The notes under the pieces: generated by a model
Seen by the model: only the letters and a program-made list of their open reading frames with translations
Databases searched by the model: none
What the model was told of the DNA's origin: nothing
Origin: Verrucomicrobiia bacterium
GTDB taxonomy: Bacteria; Verrucomicrobiota; Verrucomicrobiia; JABWAM01
Assembly: GCA_028687435.1 (NCBI GenBank)
Contig: JAQUAF010000060.1
Coordinates: 1-35,822 of the forward strand
Direction: 5' to 3'
Length of the DNA: 35,822 nucleotides
Shown: positions 1 through 8,644 of the stretch, one piece after another
How the letters are laid out: every line of letters begins with the position of its first letter
Numbering within the stretch: the first letter of the stretch is position 1
Position numbers and translations under genes: made by a program

Positions 1-442
1 TCTATGTCATCTGAGATTTCGACATTCCGGCTTGATTGGTTGCCCGCACCGATCTATGGTCAAAACATACCCAGCCGTCGGAGCTTATTTTCCGCTGGAA
101 CTGGCCGAATAATGGGGTCCACCTAAGAACGTGACCTGCGGGGGTGTGTTTGCAAATGTGGTATAGTTAAGGCCGACCTTGGTACAGCCCTTGAAAGGAT
201 TGAACAAAGGGGACCGGGTGGCGTTGCTTTTCGATTGGACGAAATGAGATTTGGTGAGGCTCTTGCAAAACTGTGATGATCGTCTTGCCGGGATTTGGGA
301 TGGAACTTTTGGATATGTTTTTCTCGTCCAGCCGCATTCCACCGTGATGGGGGATGGGCGATGGTATTTTCTTGAAAAATGATCGTTTTTGTTTGTTTCT
401 GTTTTGACAGATCGAGATTTATGAGGTTGAATACACCTGTTT
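1..442. other. Left-end stretch with no convincing gene
   Basis: No reading frame here has the look of a real protein. Two short plus-strand frames are open from base 1 and stop near 111 and 126. Either could be the 3' end of a gene that begins outside the window, but neither is recognisable. A long minus-strand frame (85-798) runs through the region but is antisense to the gene at 443 and has low-complexity, shadow-like composition. I see no tRNA, obvious terminator or repeat. The right edge holds the promoter proposed at 404-432. Confidence 0.5.
404..432 (+). promoter_or_regulatory. Candidate housekeeping promoter of the aldolase-like gene
   Basis: TTGACA at 404-409 and TTGAAT at 427-432 are separated by 17 bases. 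The -35 is perfect and the -10 matches 4 of 6. The ATG at 443 is only 10 bases after the -10, so the transcript would be leaderless or nearly so. That fits the absence of a Shine-Dalgarno. Confidence 0.45.
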
Positions 443-1705
443 ATGCAAAAGTCTCTTGATCTCAAGTTGGCGGAAATAAAGAAAAACCGTTCGAGTCGGG
501 CTTTCGTGATTGCGGATGCCAAGGATGCCGACATGGCTTTTGGAGTGAGGGCGCCGGGGCCGCGGCAGTATATCTCCGCAAAAGGACCGCATTCAGCCCA
601 GTTCTCCCCCGAAGTGTGGACTCGCGAGGAATACGGACATCGGAACCTTCCGGAATTTCTGGATATCATCCGGGATGTGACCAGGCAGGGTTTGGTGGAT
701 ATCATGTTGATGTCCGCGTCGGTGAATGAGCAACTGTCCATCAAGGAGGGGTTGTTTAAAAACTCCATGATGACTCCGGCGGCCCGGGCCAATGACACGA
801 CGGATGTGTGGGTGATTCGTCATGGCCGTTATGTGCGCGAACCGGCCCAGACTTTTCGTTCGGCGAGCATCGATCATATCCAATGCGGAAAACTGGAATG
901 CGATCGCAACGGTGAATTCCCCGGTGCGAACCTGGGGCTTTACTCCGTGACGTTTGTCAATGATCTCAAGCAGGACCGGCTGACTTTGCAGACTTTCAAG
1001 GAGTTTCGCGAAGAGGCGGAGAGAAAGAAGTTCCGTTATTTTCTGGAGGTCTTTGATCCCAATGTGGACAGCGGCGTGCCTCCCGAAAAGCTGGGTGAAT
1101 TCATCAACGATCACATCATTCGCAGTCTTGCGGGCGTGACGGAGGCGGGGCGTCCGCTTTTCCTGAAGATTGTTTATCATGGCCCCCGGTTGATGGAGGA
1201 ACTGGCCCAATACGATCCGAATCTGGTGGTTGGAATTTTAGGCGGCGGCGCGGGTACGACCTATGACGCTTTCAAGCTGATTCACGACGCGCAAAAGCAT
1301 GGCGCCCGGGTGGCCCTGTTTGGCCGCAAGATCAACAATGCGGAACATCAGCTGGCATTTATTGAAATGCTCCGGCGGATCACCGATGGCCAGATAAGTC
1401 CCGAGGAAGCGGTTCGGGCCTACCATGGGGTTTTGCAGTCATTGAAAATCCAGCCCAAGCTTTCGTTGGAAAAGGACATGGAATTGACCGATCAGGCGGT
1501 AAGCTATGGCGGCAGCGGCGGTGGGAGAACCAGCGTTTCCATGGCCAGGGGAACAAAAGGCAGGAACGTTGCAACCGGCGCCAAACAGGGGAAGACCTCT
1601 TCGACATGGCCTGTCTTGCCGGATGGAAGCCCGGATTTCAGCAGCATGGATTCCAGCCAGCGGCTGGCCTATCATTCAAACCGGCTCAATCGCCGGTACG
1701 GCTGA
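443..1705 (+). CDS. Aldolase-like TIM-barrel protein of unknown substrate
   Basis: A 420-residue protein. The body (about residues 15-340) looks like a DeoC/LacD/FbaB-type class I aldolase barrel: an early strand segment IADAKDADMAFG, a lysine-containing strand PLFLKIVYHGP, and a phosphate-site-like glycine segment VVGILGGGAGTTYDAFKL followed by GARVALFGRKINNAE. The lysine in PLFLKIVY is the best candidate Schiff-base residue; this is inference. The last 75 residues are Gly/Ser/Lys-rich and low in complexity, unlike a standard aldolase. No partner enzyme lies beside it. It converges on the cold-shock gene with a 33-base gap and no clear terminator. The ATG is preceded by a promoter-like pair but no ribosome-binding site. 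The CDS is secure; the function is only fold-level. Confidence 0.85.
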   Translation: MQKSLDLKLAEIKKNRSSRAFVIADAKDADMAFGVRAPGPRQYISAKGPHSAQFSPEVWTREEYGHRNLPEFLDIIRDVTRQGLVDIMLMSASVNEQLSIKEGLFKNSMMTPAARANDTTDVWVIRHGRYVREPAQTFRSASIDHIQCGKLECDRNGEFPGANLGLYSVTFVNDLKQDRLTLQTFKEFREEAERKKFRYFLEVFDPNVDSGVPPEKLGEFINDHIIRSLAGVTEAGRPLFLKIVYHGPRLMEELAQYDPNLVVGILGGGAGTTYDAFKLIHDAQKHGARVALFGRKINNAEHQLAFIEMLRRITDGQISPEEAVRAYHGVLQSLKIQPKLSLEKDMELTDQAVSYGGSGGGRTSVSMARGTKGRNVATGAKQGKTSSTWPVLPDGSPDFSSMDSSQRLAYHSNRLNRRYG

Positions 1706-1738
1706 GCTGGCACTGAACGGGCGATTGTGGCAAGGGGG

Positions 1739-1945
1739 CTAAGAGGCCGCCTTGACTTTTTGCGCCTTCAAGCCTTTGGCGTCTTGCGCGACTTCATACT
1801 CAACGGTTTGTCCCTCCTTCAGTGTTTTGAAGCCGTCGCCGTCGATGTTGGAATAATGCACGAACACATCCTCGCCGGAACCTTCCTGCTGGATGAATCC
1901 GTAACCTTTCTTCTCGTTGAACCATTTTACGGTGCCGCGGGGCAT
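1739..1945 (-). CDS. Cold-shock domain protein (CspA family)
   Basis: A 68-residue single cold-shock domain that binds single-stranded RNA/DNA and melts mRNA structure. RNP1 (KGYGFIQQ, residues 13-20) and RNP2 (DVFVHYSNI, residues 26-34) are both intact, and the N-terminal [11 protein letters not shown] is canonical. Length is normal for the family. A good Shine-Dalgarno (AGGAG) sits about 8 bases before the ATG. A TAAAAT -10-like hexamer and an inverted repeat lie upstream (see 1985-2017). It stands alone, convergent with the gene at 443 and divergent from aroC. Confidence 0.97.
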   Translation of the reverse strand: MPRGTVKWFNEKKGYGFIQQEGSGEDVFVHYSNIDGDGFKTLKEGQTVEYEVAQDAKGLKAQKVKAAS

Positions 1946-1984
1946 AGGGGGATCTCCTGGTTGCCTCTGGAAACCACGCTTGAA

Positions 1985-2017
1985 ATTTTACCACAAACAC
2001 ACGCCGGTTGACGTGTG
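1985..2017 (-). promoter_or_regulatory. Upstream region of the cold-shock gene: -10 hexamer and inverted repeat
   Basis: Read on the minus strand, TAAAAT at 1990-1985 would place a transcript start near 1978, giving a leader of about 33 bases. Just upstream, CACACG (1998-2003) is matched by CGTGTG (2012-2017) across an 8-base spacer, overlapping where the -35 would sit. No good -35 is visible, so the repeat may be an operator or chance. Confidence 0.3.
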
Positions 2018-2123
2018 CCCGGTTTCAAAAGGACGTGCCTGTCATATTGATTGAAAAGACGAAAGTCAATCCTGAAGTTATTTGCTGTTGTTTGGCGGGT
2101 TGTTGGTTTATTCTTTGACTGCT

Positions 2124-3224
2124 ATGCCAAACACATTTGGACATCTTTTCCGGATCACAACCTTTGGCGAATCCCATGGGCCGGCAGTGGGGGTGGTGGT
2201 GGATGGTTGTCCGGCCCGGTTGAAATTGTCGGCAGCGGATATCCAGCCTGATCTGGACCGGCGGCGGCCGGGACAGAGTCATTTGGTTACATCGCGTCAG
2301 GAAGCGGATTGTGTATCCATTTTGTCGGGGGTTTTTGAGGGAAAAACTCTTGGCTCTCCAATCGCCTTGATGGTGAGAAACGATGATTCCCGGTCAGAGG
2401 CATACGAGGAGATTCGAACCAAGTTCCGTCCTTCACATGCGGATTTCACCTATCAGGCCAAATATGGATGGCGGGATTGGCGAGGGGGCGGGCGCGCCTC
2501 GGCGCGGGAAAGTGTGGGACGGGTGGCGGCGGGGTCGATTGCCCGGAAATGGTTGCGCGAAAAATACCGGATCGAAGCCCTGGCCTATGTGAAGCGCGTG
2601 CAGCATATTGAGGCGGAGGTGGATCCGCAGCGGGTGACTTTGGCCCAGGTGGAAGCCAGCCCGATGCGGTGTCCTGTGGTTGCCGCTGCCAAACGCATGG
2701 AGCGGTTGGTTCAGGCGGTGAAAACCGAAGGCGACTCGGTGGGGGGGGTGATTGAATGTGTTTTGCGAGGTGTGCCGCCAGGATGGGGGGAGCCGGTTTT
2801 CGACAAATTGACGGCGGATTTTGGCAAGGCTTTGCTTTCGATTCCGGCAGCCAAGGGGTTCGAGGTGGGATCCGGTTTTGGAGGCACTTATCTGCGTGGG
2901 TCGGAACAAAACGATCTTTTTGAGATGAGCGGCGGACGATTGCGCACCCGGACCAATCGATCGGGGGGGATCCAGGGAGGGATCAGCAATGGCGAGGATA
3001 TTTTGTTAAGAGTGGCTTTCAAACCCACCGCGACCATCATGCGAAAGCAGCGAACAGTGGATATTCACGGAAAATCCGCGGTGTTGGAACCCAAGGGACG
3101 TCATGACCCATGTGTCCTGCCTCGCGCCGTGCCCATTGTCGAAGCCATGGCCCTTCTGGTGCTAATGGACCACGCTCTCCGCCAAAGGGCGGTCAGCGGT
3201 TGGATGTCGTCAGCCCGGAGGTGA
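2124..3224 (+). CDS. aroC: Chorismate synthase
   Basis: Converts 5-enolpyruvylshikimate-3-phosphate to chorismate, the last shikimate step, using reduced FMN without net redox change. 366 residues, the usual size. The start [14 protein letters not shown], the segment [21 protein letters not shown] with [10 protein letters not shown], and the late [12 protein letters not shown] are the family signatures. The frame stays open upstream to 2082, but the ATG at 2124 gives the canonical [10 protein letters not shown] start. No good Shine-Dalgarno precedes it. Other aromatic-pathway genes are absent here. It ends 6 bases before the convergent 74-residue ORF. Confidence 0.97.
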   Translation: MPNTFGHLFRITTFGESHGPAVGVVVDGCPARLKLSAADIQPDLDRRRPGQSHLVTSRQEADCVSILSGVFEGKTLGSPIALMVRNDDSRSEAYEEIRTKFRPSHADFTYQAKYGWRDWRGGGRASARESVGRVAAGSIARKWLREKYRIEALAYVKRVQHIEAEVDPQRVTLAQVEASPMRCPVVAAAKRMERLVQAVKTEGDSVGGVIECVLRGVPPGWGEPVFDKLTADFGKALLSIPAAKGFEVGSGFGGTYLRGSEQNDLFEMSGGRLRTRTNRSGGIQGGISNGEDILLRVAFKPTATIMRKQRTVDIHGKSAVLEPKGRHDPCVLPRAVPIVEAMALLVLMDHALRQRAVSGWMSSARR

Positions 3225-3230
3225 GGGGGG

Positions 3231-3455
3231 TTAAGCGACGACGTTGACTCGTTGCCCTGGATCGGTGGGATTTGAAACCGGCTGGTTGTTTTCCCTGGCC
3301 TCCATCCTTGCTTTGACGCTGGCGGCAACAACTTCGTCTTTTTGCGTCTCTTGGGGGGCTTGTTTGGGTTCAGCCTTTTTCGTCTCATCCGGTTGACGCA
3401 GGCTCGCGGGAACCACGTTTTGGGCAACGGATTGTGTAGCGCCGATGGTGTTCAT
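3231..3455 (-). CDS. Small hypothetical protein, possibly motility-related
   Basis: A 74-residue hydrophilic protein rich in Gln, Glu, Lys and Ala with no signal peptide or membrane segment. It begins MNTIGATQSVAQNVVP, has a charged, probably disordered middle, and ends in PGQRVNVVA. That layout, a short Ser/Ala/Gln N-terminus, a helix and a C-terminal GxxVNVxA tail, weakly resembles the small YjfB-type putative motility proteins. I could not establish homology. It lies 47 bases downstream of glnS on the same strand but has its own promoter-like pair (3464-3492). No Shine-Dalgarno is visible. The CDS is likely real because the frame is clean and the tail family-like. Confidence 0.6.
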   Translation of the reverse strand: MNTIGATQSVAQNVVPASLRQPDETKKAEPKQAPQETQKDEVVAASVKARMEARENNQPVSNPTDPGQRVNVVA

Positions 3456-3463
3456 ACTCGAAT

Positions 3464-3492
3464 AATGTATATCAAATCAGGGAAATGGTCAA
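3464..3492 (-). promoter_or_regulatory. Candidate promoter of the 74-residue ORF
   Basis: On the minus strand TTGACC (3492-3487) and TACATT (3469-3464) are 17 bases apart. The -10 ends 8 bases before the ATG at 3455, which again implies a leaderless or very short leader and agrees with the missing Shine-Dalgarno. Confidence 0.35.
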
Positions 3493-3502
3493 ATTCGGAA
3501 AA

Positions 3503-5194
3503 TTACCCTTTTTTCTCGATTTTGGCCCATGAATCGCGCAGGGAAACCGTGCGGTTGAAGACGGGATGGCCGGGTTTGGAATCCATGCTGTCAACGCAGA
3601 AATATCCCAGCCGTTCGAATTGAAACCTCGACCCCGGCTGCGCATCCCTCAATCCGGCTTCCACAAAACCCTGGATGACCTCCAGTGAATTCGGATTCAG
3701 GTGGGTTTTGAAATCCTTGCCATCACTTTCATTGTCCGGATCTTCCTTGGTGAAAAGCCGGTCATAAAGCCGGATTTCAGCCGGCAAGGCATGGGCGGCG
3801 GAAACCCAGTGGATGGTTCCTTTGACCTTTCGTCCGTCGGGGGTGTTTCCTCCGCGGGTGGCTGGATCGTAGGTGCATTGCAATTCGGTGATTTTCCCGG
3901 TGGCGTCCTTGATCACCTTTTGGCATTTGATCAGGTAGGCGCTGCGCAGCCGGACTTCTTGGGCCGGGGTGAGGCGGAAGTATTTCTTGGGCGCGTCCTC
4001 CCGGAAATCCTCCTGTTCGATGTAAAGTTCGCGTGAGAATGAGACTTTGCGGATGCCCATGGCGGCATCGGAGGGGTGGTTTGGAATATCAAATTCTTCC
4101 GTCTGGCCTTCGGGATAGTTGGTCAGCACGATTTTCAAGGGGCGCAGGATGCCCATGGCGCGCCGGGCGCGAACTTCCAGGTCCTGGCGCAGGCAGTAAT
4201 CCAGCAGGGCCATGTCGATCACGTTTTCCCGTTTGGCCACGCCGATGCGGTCGCAGAATTCGCGGATGGCTTCGGGGGTGTAGCCTCTGCGCCGCAAACC
4301 GGCGATGGTGGGCATCCGGGGATCGTCCCAGCCTCGCACCTGTTTTTCCTCCACCAATTGGAGCAGTTTGCGTTTGCTCATGACTGTATAGGTCAGGTTC
4401 AGCCGGGCAAATTCGATTTGTTGGGGATGGCAGGGCAGGCCGTCGAGCTGGTCGAGAATCCAGTCGTAAAGCGGGCGATGGACCTCGAATTCCAATGTGC
4501 AGATGGAATGGGTGATGCTCTCCAGCGCATCGGAAATGCAATGGGCGTAATCGTAGGTGGGATAGATGCACCACTGGCCGCCCGTGCGATGGTGTGTGGC
4601 GTGCCGGATGCGGTAGAGCGCCGGATCGCGCATGTGGATGTTGGGGGATGCCATGTCGATCCTGGCGCGCAGGGTCCGGGCGCCGTCGGCGAACTCGCCC
4701 GCGCGCATGCGGCGGAAAAGATCAAGGTTTTCCTCGATGCTGCGGTTGCGATGCGGACTTTCACGTCCGGGCGAGGTGGGGGTGCCCCGGTCCGATTTGA
4801 ACTGTTCCGCAGTCAGGTCGCAGACGTAAGCTTTGCCCTTTTGGATCAACTGGACGGCAAACTGGTAAAGCTTTTCAAAATAATCCGAGGCGAAGAACAT
4901 CCGGTTTTCCCAGTCAAATCCCAGCCAGCGCACGTCTTCCTGGATGGATTCGACATACTCCACGTCCTCGCGGGTGGGATTGGTGTCGTCGAAACGCAGG
5001 TTGCATTTGCCCTGGTAGCGTTTGGCGAGTCCAAAATTGAGACAGATGGATTTTGCGTGGCCGATGTGCAGGTACCCGTTGGGTTCCGGCGGGAAACGGG
5101 TATGCACCCGGCCGCCGTTTTTGCCGGCGGAACGATCCTGTTCGATGATCTGCCGGATGAAATCGAGGGATGCGGAAGGTTCGGAAGGATTCAT
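3503..5194 (-). CDS. glnS: Glutaminyl-tRNA synthetase
   Basis: Class I aminoacyl-tRNA synthetase charging tRNA-Gln. From the ATG at 5194 it has 563 residues, close to the E. coli enzyme. HIGH motif is HIGH (residues 43-46) within [15 protein letters not shown], and the KMSKS-equivalent is VMSKRKL. The C-terminal anticodon-binding beta-barrels are present, ending in the family's [16 protein letters not shown]. The frame is open to a TTG at 5257, but [17 protein letters not shown] matches the family start. Its presence means this organism charges Gln directly, at least in part. It is the distal gene of the minus-strand run nadD-rsfS-glnS, with a 77-base gap after rsfS. Confidence 0.96.
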   Translation of the reverse strand: MNPSEPSASLDFIRQIIEQDRSAGKNGGRVHTRFPPEPNGYLHIGHAKSICLNFGLAKRYQGKCNLRFDDTNPTREDVEYVESIQEDVRWLGFDWENRMFFASDYFEKLYQFAVQLIQKGKAYVCDLTAEQFKSDRGTPTSPGRESPHRNRSIEENLDLFRRMRAGEFADGARTLRARIDMASPNIHMRDPALYRIRHATHHRTGGQWCIYPTYDYAHCISDALESITHSICTLEFEVHRPLYDWILDQLDGLPCHPQQIEFARLNLTYTVMSKRKLLQLVEEKQVRGWDDPRMPTIAGLRRRGYTPEAIREFCDRIGVAKRENVIDMALLDYCLRQDLEVRARRAMGILRPLKIVLTNYPEGQTEEFDIPNHPSDAAMGIRKVSFSRELYIEQEDFREDAPKKYFRLTPAQEVRLRSAYLIKCQKVIKDATGKITELQCTYDPATRGGNTPDGRKVKGTIHWVSAAHALPAEIRLYDRLFTKEDPDNESDGKDFKTHLNPNSLEVIQGFVEAGLRDAQPGSRFQFERLGYFCVDSMDSKPGHPVFNRTVSLRDSWAKIEKKG

Positions 5195-5271
5195 GGTTTT
5201 GGTGTAAAACAGGTGTTTTGGCTGAAGGCTGAAGACTTTTGGAAATTTTTGAGGCAATCCCCTCTTTTAAA

Positions 5272-5616
5272 TTAGTCTTGCCAGTTGATGCGGGGGGCGT
5301 CGCCCCATAGGCGCTCGAGAGAATAGAATTCCCGGCGATCCTTGGCGAAGAGGTGCACCAGCGCGTCGAGATAGTCCATGACGATCCACTGGCTCATGGG
5401 CAGTCCGTCAATGCCGTGGGCAAACACCCCTTTTTCCTTGAGGTTTTTTTCGATTTCATTGCGAACGGCTTTCAGGTGGGGTTCGGCATGTCCGGAGGCG
5501 ATCACAAAAAAATCAGTGATGGACGAAATGCCGCGCAAGTCGAGGATGACGATATCCTCGGCTTTTTTCATGTCTGCGGCTTGGGCGCAAGCCCTGGCGA
5601 TTTGGAGGGAATTCAT
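5272..5616 (-). CDS. rsfS: Ribosomal silencing factor RsfS
   Basis: A 114-residue RsfS/DUF143 protein that binds ribosomal protein L14 on the 50S subunit and blocks subunit joining when nutrients are short. The family core is visible: KKAEDIVILDLRGISSITDFFVIASG, then the GLPMSQWIVMDYLDALVHLF strand and the ReFYSLERLWGDAP end. It starts inside the end of nadD (ATGA overlap at 5613-5616), so translation is probably coupled. nadD-rsfS adjacency is very common in bacteria and supports both calls. Confidence 0.95.
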   Translation of the reverse strand: MNSLQIARACAQAADMKKAEDIVILDLRGISSITDFFVIASGHAEPHLKAVRNEIEKNLKEKGVFAHGIDGLPMSQWIVMDYLDALVHLFAKDRREFYSLERLWGDAPRINWQD

Positions 5617-6236
5617 GGAGTGGGGTGGTAGAGATGATGAGACTCAATATACTGTCTTACGCCCGGAGGCAAGAGATGATCGACGGATTCGCCCTGTGCC
5701 AGACGCTGGCGGATTTCCGAAGATGCCGCCTCAAACAGGGGGGCTTTGACCACCTGGTAACGCATGGAAGCCGCTGCTTCGGGCGGAAGATCGGGAGGGG
5801 GGCAGGCCAGAGGACTGCCCGGGCGTTCAAAGACAAGAAAGCTGCACAACCGGATGAGGTCGGAGAAACGATGCCAAAGACCGATGGATTTGAAATTGTC
5901 GGAGCCGATGACAAAGAAAAAATCACAGGAAGGATGCCGCCGCCGCAGTTCCTCAAGGGTTTCCACGGTGTAGGACGGCCCGGTCCGGCGGATTTCCAGA
6001 TCCTGGACGGCGAATCGAGGCTGGTTGCTGATCGCGGCGCGAACCATGGACAGACGATTCCCGGCGGTTGCCATGGCCGGAATTTGTTTGTGCGGCGGTT
6101 GGGCGTTGGGGATGAACCACACCTGGTCGGCGGAGATCGCTGCCATGGCCCGGCGGGCGATTTCCAGGTGCCCGTTGTGCAGGGGATCAAAAGTGCCGCC
6201 CAAAAGGACGACGCGGGAAAGAGTTTGGGATGTCAC
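5613..6236 (-). CDS. nadD: Nicotinate-nucleotide adenylyltransferase
   Basis: Joins nicotinate mononucleotide and ATP to make deamido-NAD. 207 residues. The nucleotidyltransferase signature GGTFDPLHNGH lies at residues 13-23, followed by WFIPNAQPPHK. The C-terminal SSSEIRQRL-like segment (here ASSEIRQRLAQG) and PPGVRQYIESHHLY are family marks. It overlaps rsfS by 4 bases and lies 24 bases downstream of the hybrid kinase, so one transcript may cover kinase-nadD-rsfS-glnS. Confidence 0.95.
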   Translation of the reverse strand: MTSQTLSRVVLLGGTFDPLHNGHLEIARRAMAAISADQVWFIPNAQPPHKQIPAMATAGNRLSMVRAAISNQPRFAVQDLEIRRTGPSYTVETLEELRRRHPSCDFFFVIGSDNFKSIGLWHRFSDLIRLCSFLVFERPGSPLACPPPDLPPEAAASMRYQVVKAPLFEAASSEIRQRLAQGESVDHLLPPGVRQYIESHHLYHPTP

Positions 6237-6260
6237 GGCGGAGGATATGGAACGCGGGGA

Positions 6261-8552
6261 TCAGTTGGGCGGTGGATTGGAATGTCCGGATGCCGGATGG
6301 GCGTTTTTTTTGTATTTTTTCCGGAGATTGTGAAAATGTTCCTTCAGCACCGTCTCGATTTCCCGGAAATTAAAGGGTTTGGCCAGCCAGGGAATGTCGG
6401 AGTTTTGCAGAAATTCGATGGTTTTTGTGGAGTTTGTATCGCCGGTGATAAAAATCAGGTTGTGAACCAGTTGAGGTTTGATTTTTTGCAGTTCGTGGCA
6501 GAACCGCTGGCCGTCCATGACGGGCATTTTCAAGTCGCACAGAATCAGGTCGAAATCCTTGTTCCGGATGGCTTCAAGCGCCTCTGCGCCGTTGTTTGCG
6601 CCTTGCACATCGCAGGAATGGTCGGTTAAAAATTCGATGAAAACATCAAGAATGGCCGGTTCATCGTCCACCACCAGGACTTGGTAAAGCCTTTCGGAAA
6701 GGGACAGGGAGATGGGCGTGATGCCCGAGTCTTTCAAACCCGGCGTTTTCCGGCCTTTTTCGCTGATGGGGCTGATGGGCAGTTCGATGGTGAAGCGCGC
6801 CCCGCCTTCCTGGTGATTGTCGGCATGGATGGTTCCCGAATGTTCCCGGATGATGCTGTGGGAGATGCTCAGGCCAAGGCCGGTGCCCATGCCCGCGCCC
6901 TTGGTGGTGAAAAAGGGATCGAAAATGCGGTTCAACAGCGCGGGGGAGATGCCGGGACCGTAATCCTTGATGACCACGCGGACCCGTCCATTCGTCTCGC
7001 CGGTTTCGATGGCGATTTGCTTGGGGCGCGTGCTGCCGTGCATGGCCTGGATCCCGTTGTTGATGAGATTGATGAAGACCTGCTCGATTTGGTTGGCGTC
7101 GGCAAAAATGGGTGGCAGGTTGGGATGGAACTGCTTGAGAAGGGCGATGCCGGAGGCGCGCATGTCGTAATCCAGCAGTTCCAAAATGGTTTCCAGCAGC
7201 TTGTTCAAATTGACGTTTCCCTTCTCCATCGGCTTTTTGCGCGCAAAGGAAAGGAAGTTTTGCACGATGCGGCTGGCCCGGTCGCTTTCGCGCTGGATTT
7301 TTTTCAGGTCTTTGAGGGTTTTTTCATCCAGATTGGGTCGCATGGCGAGCAACTGCGCGAAACCGTTGATGACGGCGAGGGGGTTGTTCAATTCGTGCGC
7401 CACACCGGAAACCAGTTGTCCCAGGGCTGAAAGTTTCTCAATCTGCCGCATTTGTTGCTCCAGCCGCCGGCGTTCGGTTACTTCCCGGAGGAAGACGTAG
7501 AGGGCGAAGCCCTTGGGCAGTTCAGCCACCGAAACCAGCCCTTCGGTCATGATGACGTTTCCATCCTTGCGTTGAAGGGGGATGTTGCCGTAGGACGAAA
7601 AAAGTTTCTGGGCTATCTGTGGTTCCCGCGCAATTTCAACCGTTTGTTCCTGGAGAAATGCGCAGAGACTGCCAAGACCCAGAAATTGCAATTCCTGATG
7701 GGAGTAGCCTGTCAGAACCTGGGCGGCCCGGTTGGCTTCGAGAATTTGCAGATTGACGGGATCCACGATCAGGATCGCGTCATTGGCGTTGGCAAAAAGA
7801 TGGGCGTATTTTTTTTCGGACGACTGGATTTCGCGTTGCAGGCGCCGGGCCAGCCGGGCGTCGGCGCGGACCTGTTCGCGCAGGGAATGGGTCTGGCCGC
7901 GGATTTCCTCCAGCACCAGGATGAGCATCCCGGTGGCCACGATCAGTTGAACGAGGCTGGCAAAAAAATAGCCGGCTGCGCGGAATTTTCCCTGGTTTTC
8001 GATGAAGGGATGCCAGGCCATCAGGATGCCGGACAGCCCAAAACCGAATCCCAGCACGCTGGCGCCGCTGAAACGGGTGTGAAAACGCTTTTGGAAAAAG
8101 TATCCGGAAGCCAGGAAACTGGCCAGGCTCAGAACCCAATACAACGGAAGACTGATCCACACGGTTTCCGTAAACTGGCGCCGGGCCAGGACACTCCACA
8201 GGATTGACGCGAAAAGCGCCAGCACCGCCATCCACTGGCCTCGGGAGATGCCGCCGAAGTGCAGGGTCCCCCAAACCATGAAAAGTGCGGCGGCGCCCAT
8301 GCAGAGAAGCTTGATCCATTCCCACTCGGCCGGATTGGAAACCCCCAGCAGGATGATGGTCGAGGTCAACCAAAGCCCGTAGGAAACCCACCCTGCCGTC
8401 CACAATGAAAAATAATGACGCTGGATGAAACGGTTCAGATAGGTGAAAATCCCCACCAGGGACCAGGTGACAAACAGGGAAAACACCAGGTTGGCTTTCA
8501 GCCATTCGGCCGGCAGGAGTTGCTGAACAAGATCAGTCATGGCATCGGACAA
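6261..8552 (-). CDS. Membrane hybrid histidine kinase with receiver domain
   Basis: A 763-residue inner-membrane sensor kinase. Residues 20-215 hold about seven hydrophobic segments in place of a periplasmic sensor, resembling 7TM-type sensory modules. A short coiled segment (220-245) leads to a PAS domain (about 248-360), HisKA with phosphoacceptor His386 (GVAHELNNPLAV), then HATPase_c with N box NLINNGIQAM, G1 DYGPGI and G2 GTGLGLS. A receiver domain (623-740) carries VVDDE, Asp673 and Lys725, all intact. The C-terminus is a basic/proline tail. No cognate output regulator is adjacent, so the target is unknown. It sits upstream of nadD on the same strand and is divergent from pepA. Confidence 0.93.
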   Translation of the reverse strand: MSDAMTDLVQQLLPAEWLKANLVFSLFVTWSLVGIFTYLNRFIQRHYFSLWTAGWVSYGLWLTSTIILLGVSNPAEWEWIKLLCMGAAALFMVWGTLHFGGISRGQWMAVLALFASILWSVLARRQFTETVWISLPLYWVLSLASFLASGYFFQKRFHTRFSGASVLGFGFGLSGILMAWHPFIENQGKFRAAGYFFASLVQLIVATGMLILVLEEIRGQTHSLREQVRADARLARRLQREIQSSEKKYAHLFANANDAILIVDPVNLQILEANRAAQVLTGYSHQELQFLGLGSLCAFLQEQTVEIAREPQIAQKLFSSYGNIPLQRKDGNVIMTEGLVSVAELPKGFALYVFLREVTERRRLEQQMRQIEKLSALGQLVSGVAHELNNPLAVINGFAQLLAMRPNLDEKTLKDLKKIQRESDRASRIVQNFLSFARKKPMEKGNVNLNKLLETILELLDYDMRASGIALLKQFHPNLPPIFADANQIEQVFINLINNGIQAMHGSTRPKQIAIETGETNGRVRVVIKDYGPGISPALLNRIFDPFFTTKGAGMGTGLGLSISHSIIREHSGTIHADNHQEGGARFTIELPISPISEKGRKTPGLKDSGITPISLSLSERLYQVLVVDDEPAILDVFIEFLTDHSCDVQGANNGAEALEAIRNKDFDLILCDLKMPVMDGQRFCHELQKIKPQLVHNLIFITGDTNSTKTIEFLQNSDIPWLAKPFNFREIETVLKEHFHNLRKKYKKNAHPASGHSNPPPN

Positions 8553-8644
8553 ATCTTGCCCCCCCGAGTTGCGCCCGTGGAGGCGGAATTCGTTTCGAGG
8601 TGATGGTTGACTTGTTCGGCATAAAGCTTTTCTATGATGGCAAA

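Noticed and set aside
85..798. 237-residue minus-strand frame at the left end
   Set aside because: It is mostly antisense to the secure gene at 443 and its composition is shadow-like with no family match.
4076..5275. 399-residue plus-strand frame opposite glnS
   Set aside because: A long open antisense frame produced by high GC; glnS on the other strand has every family motif.
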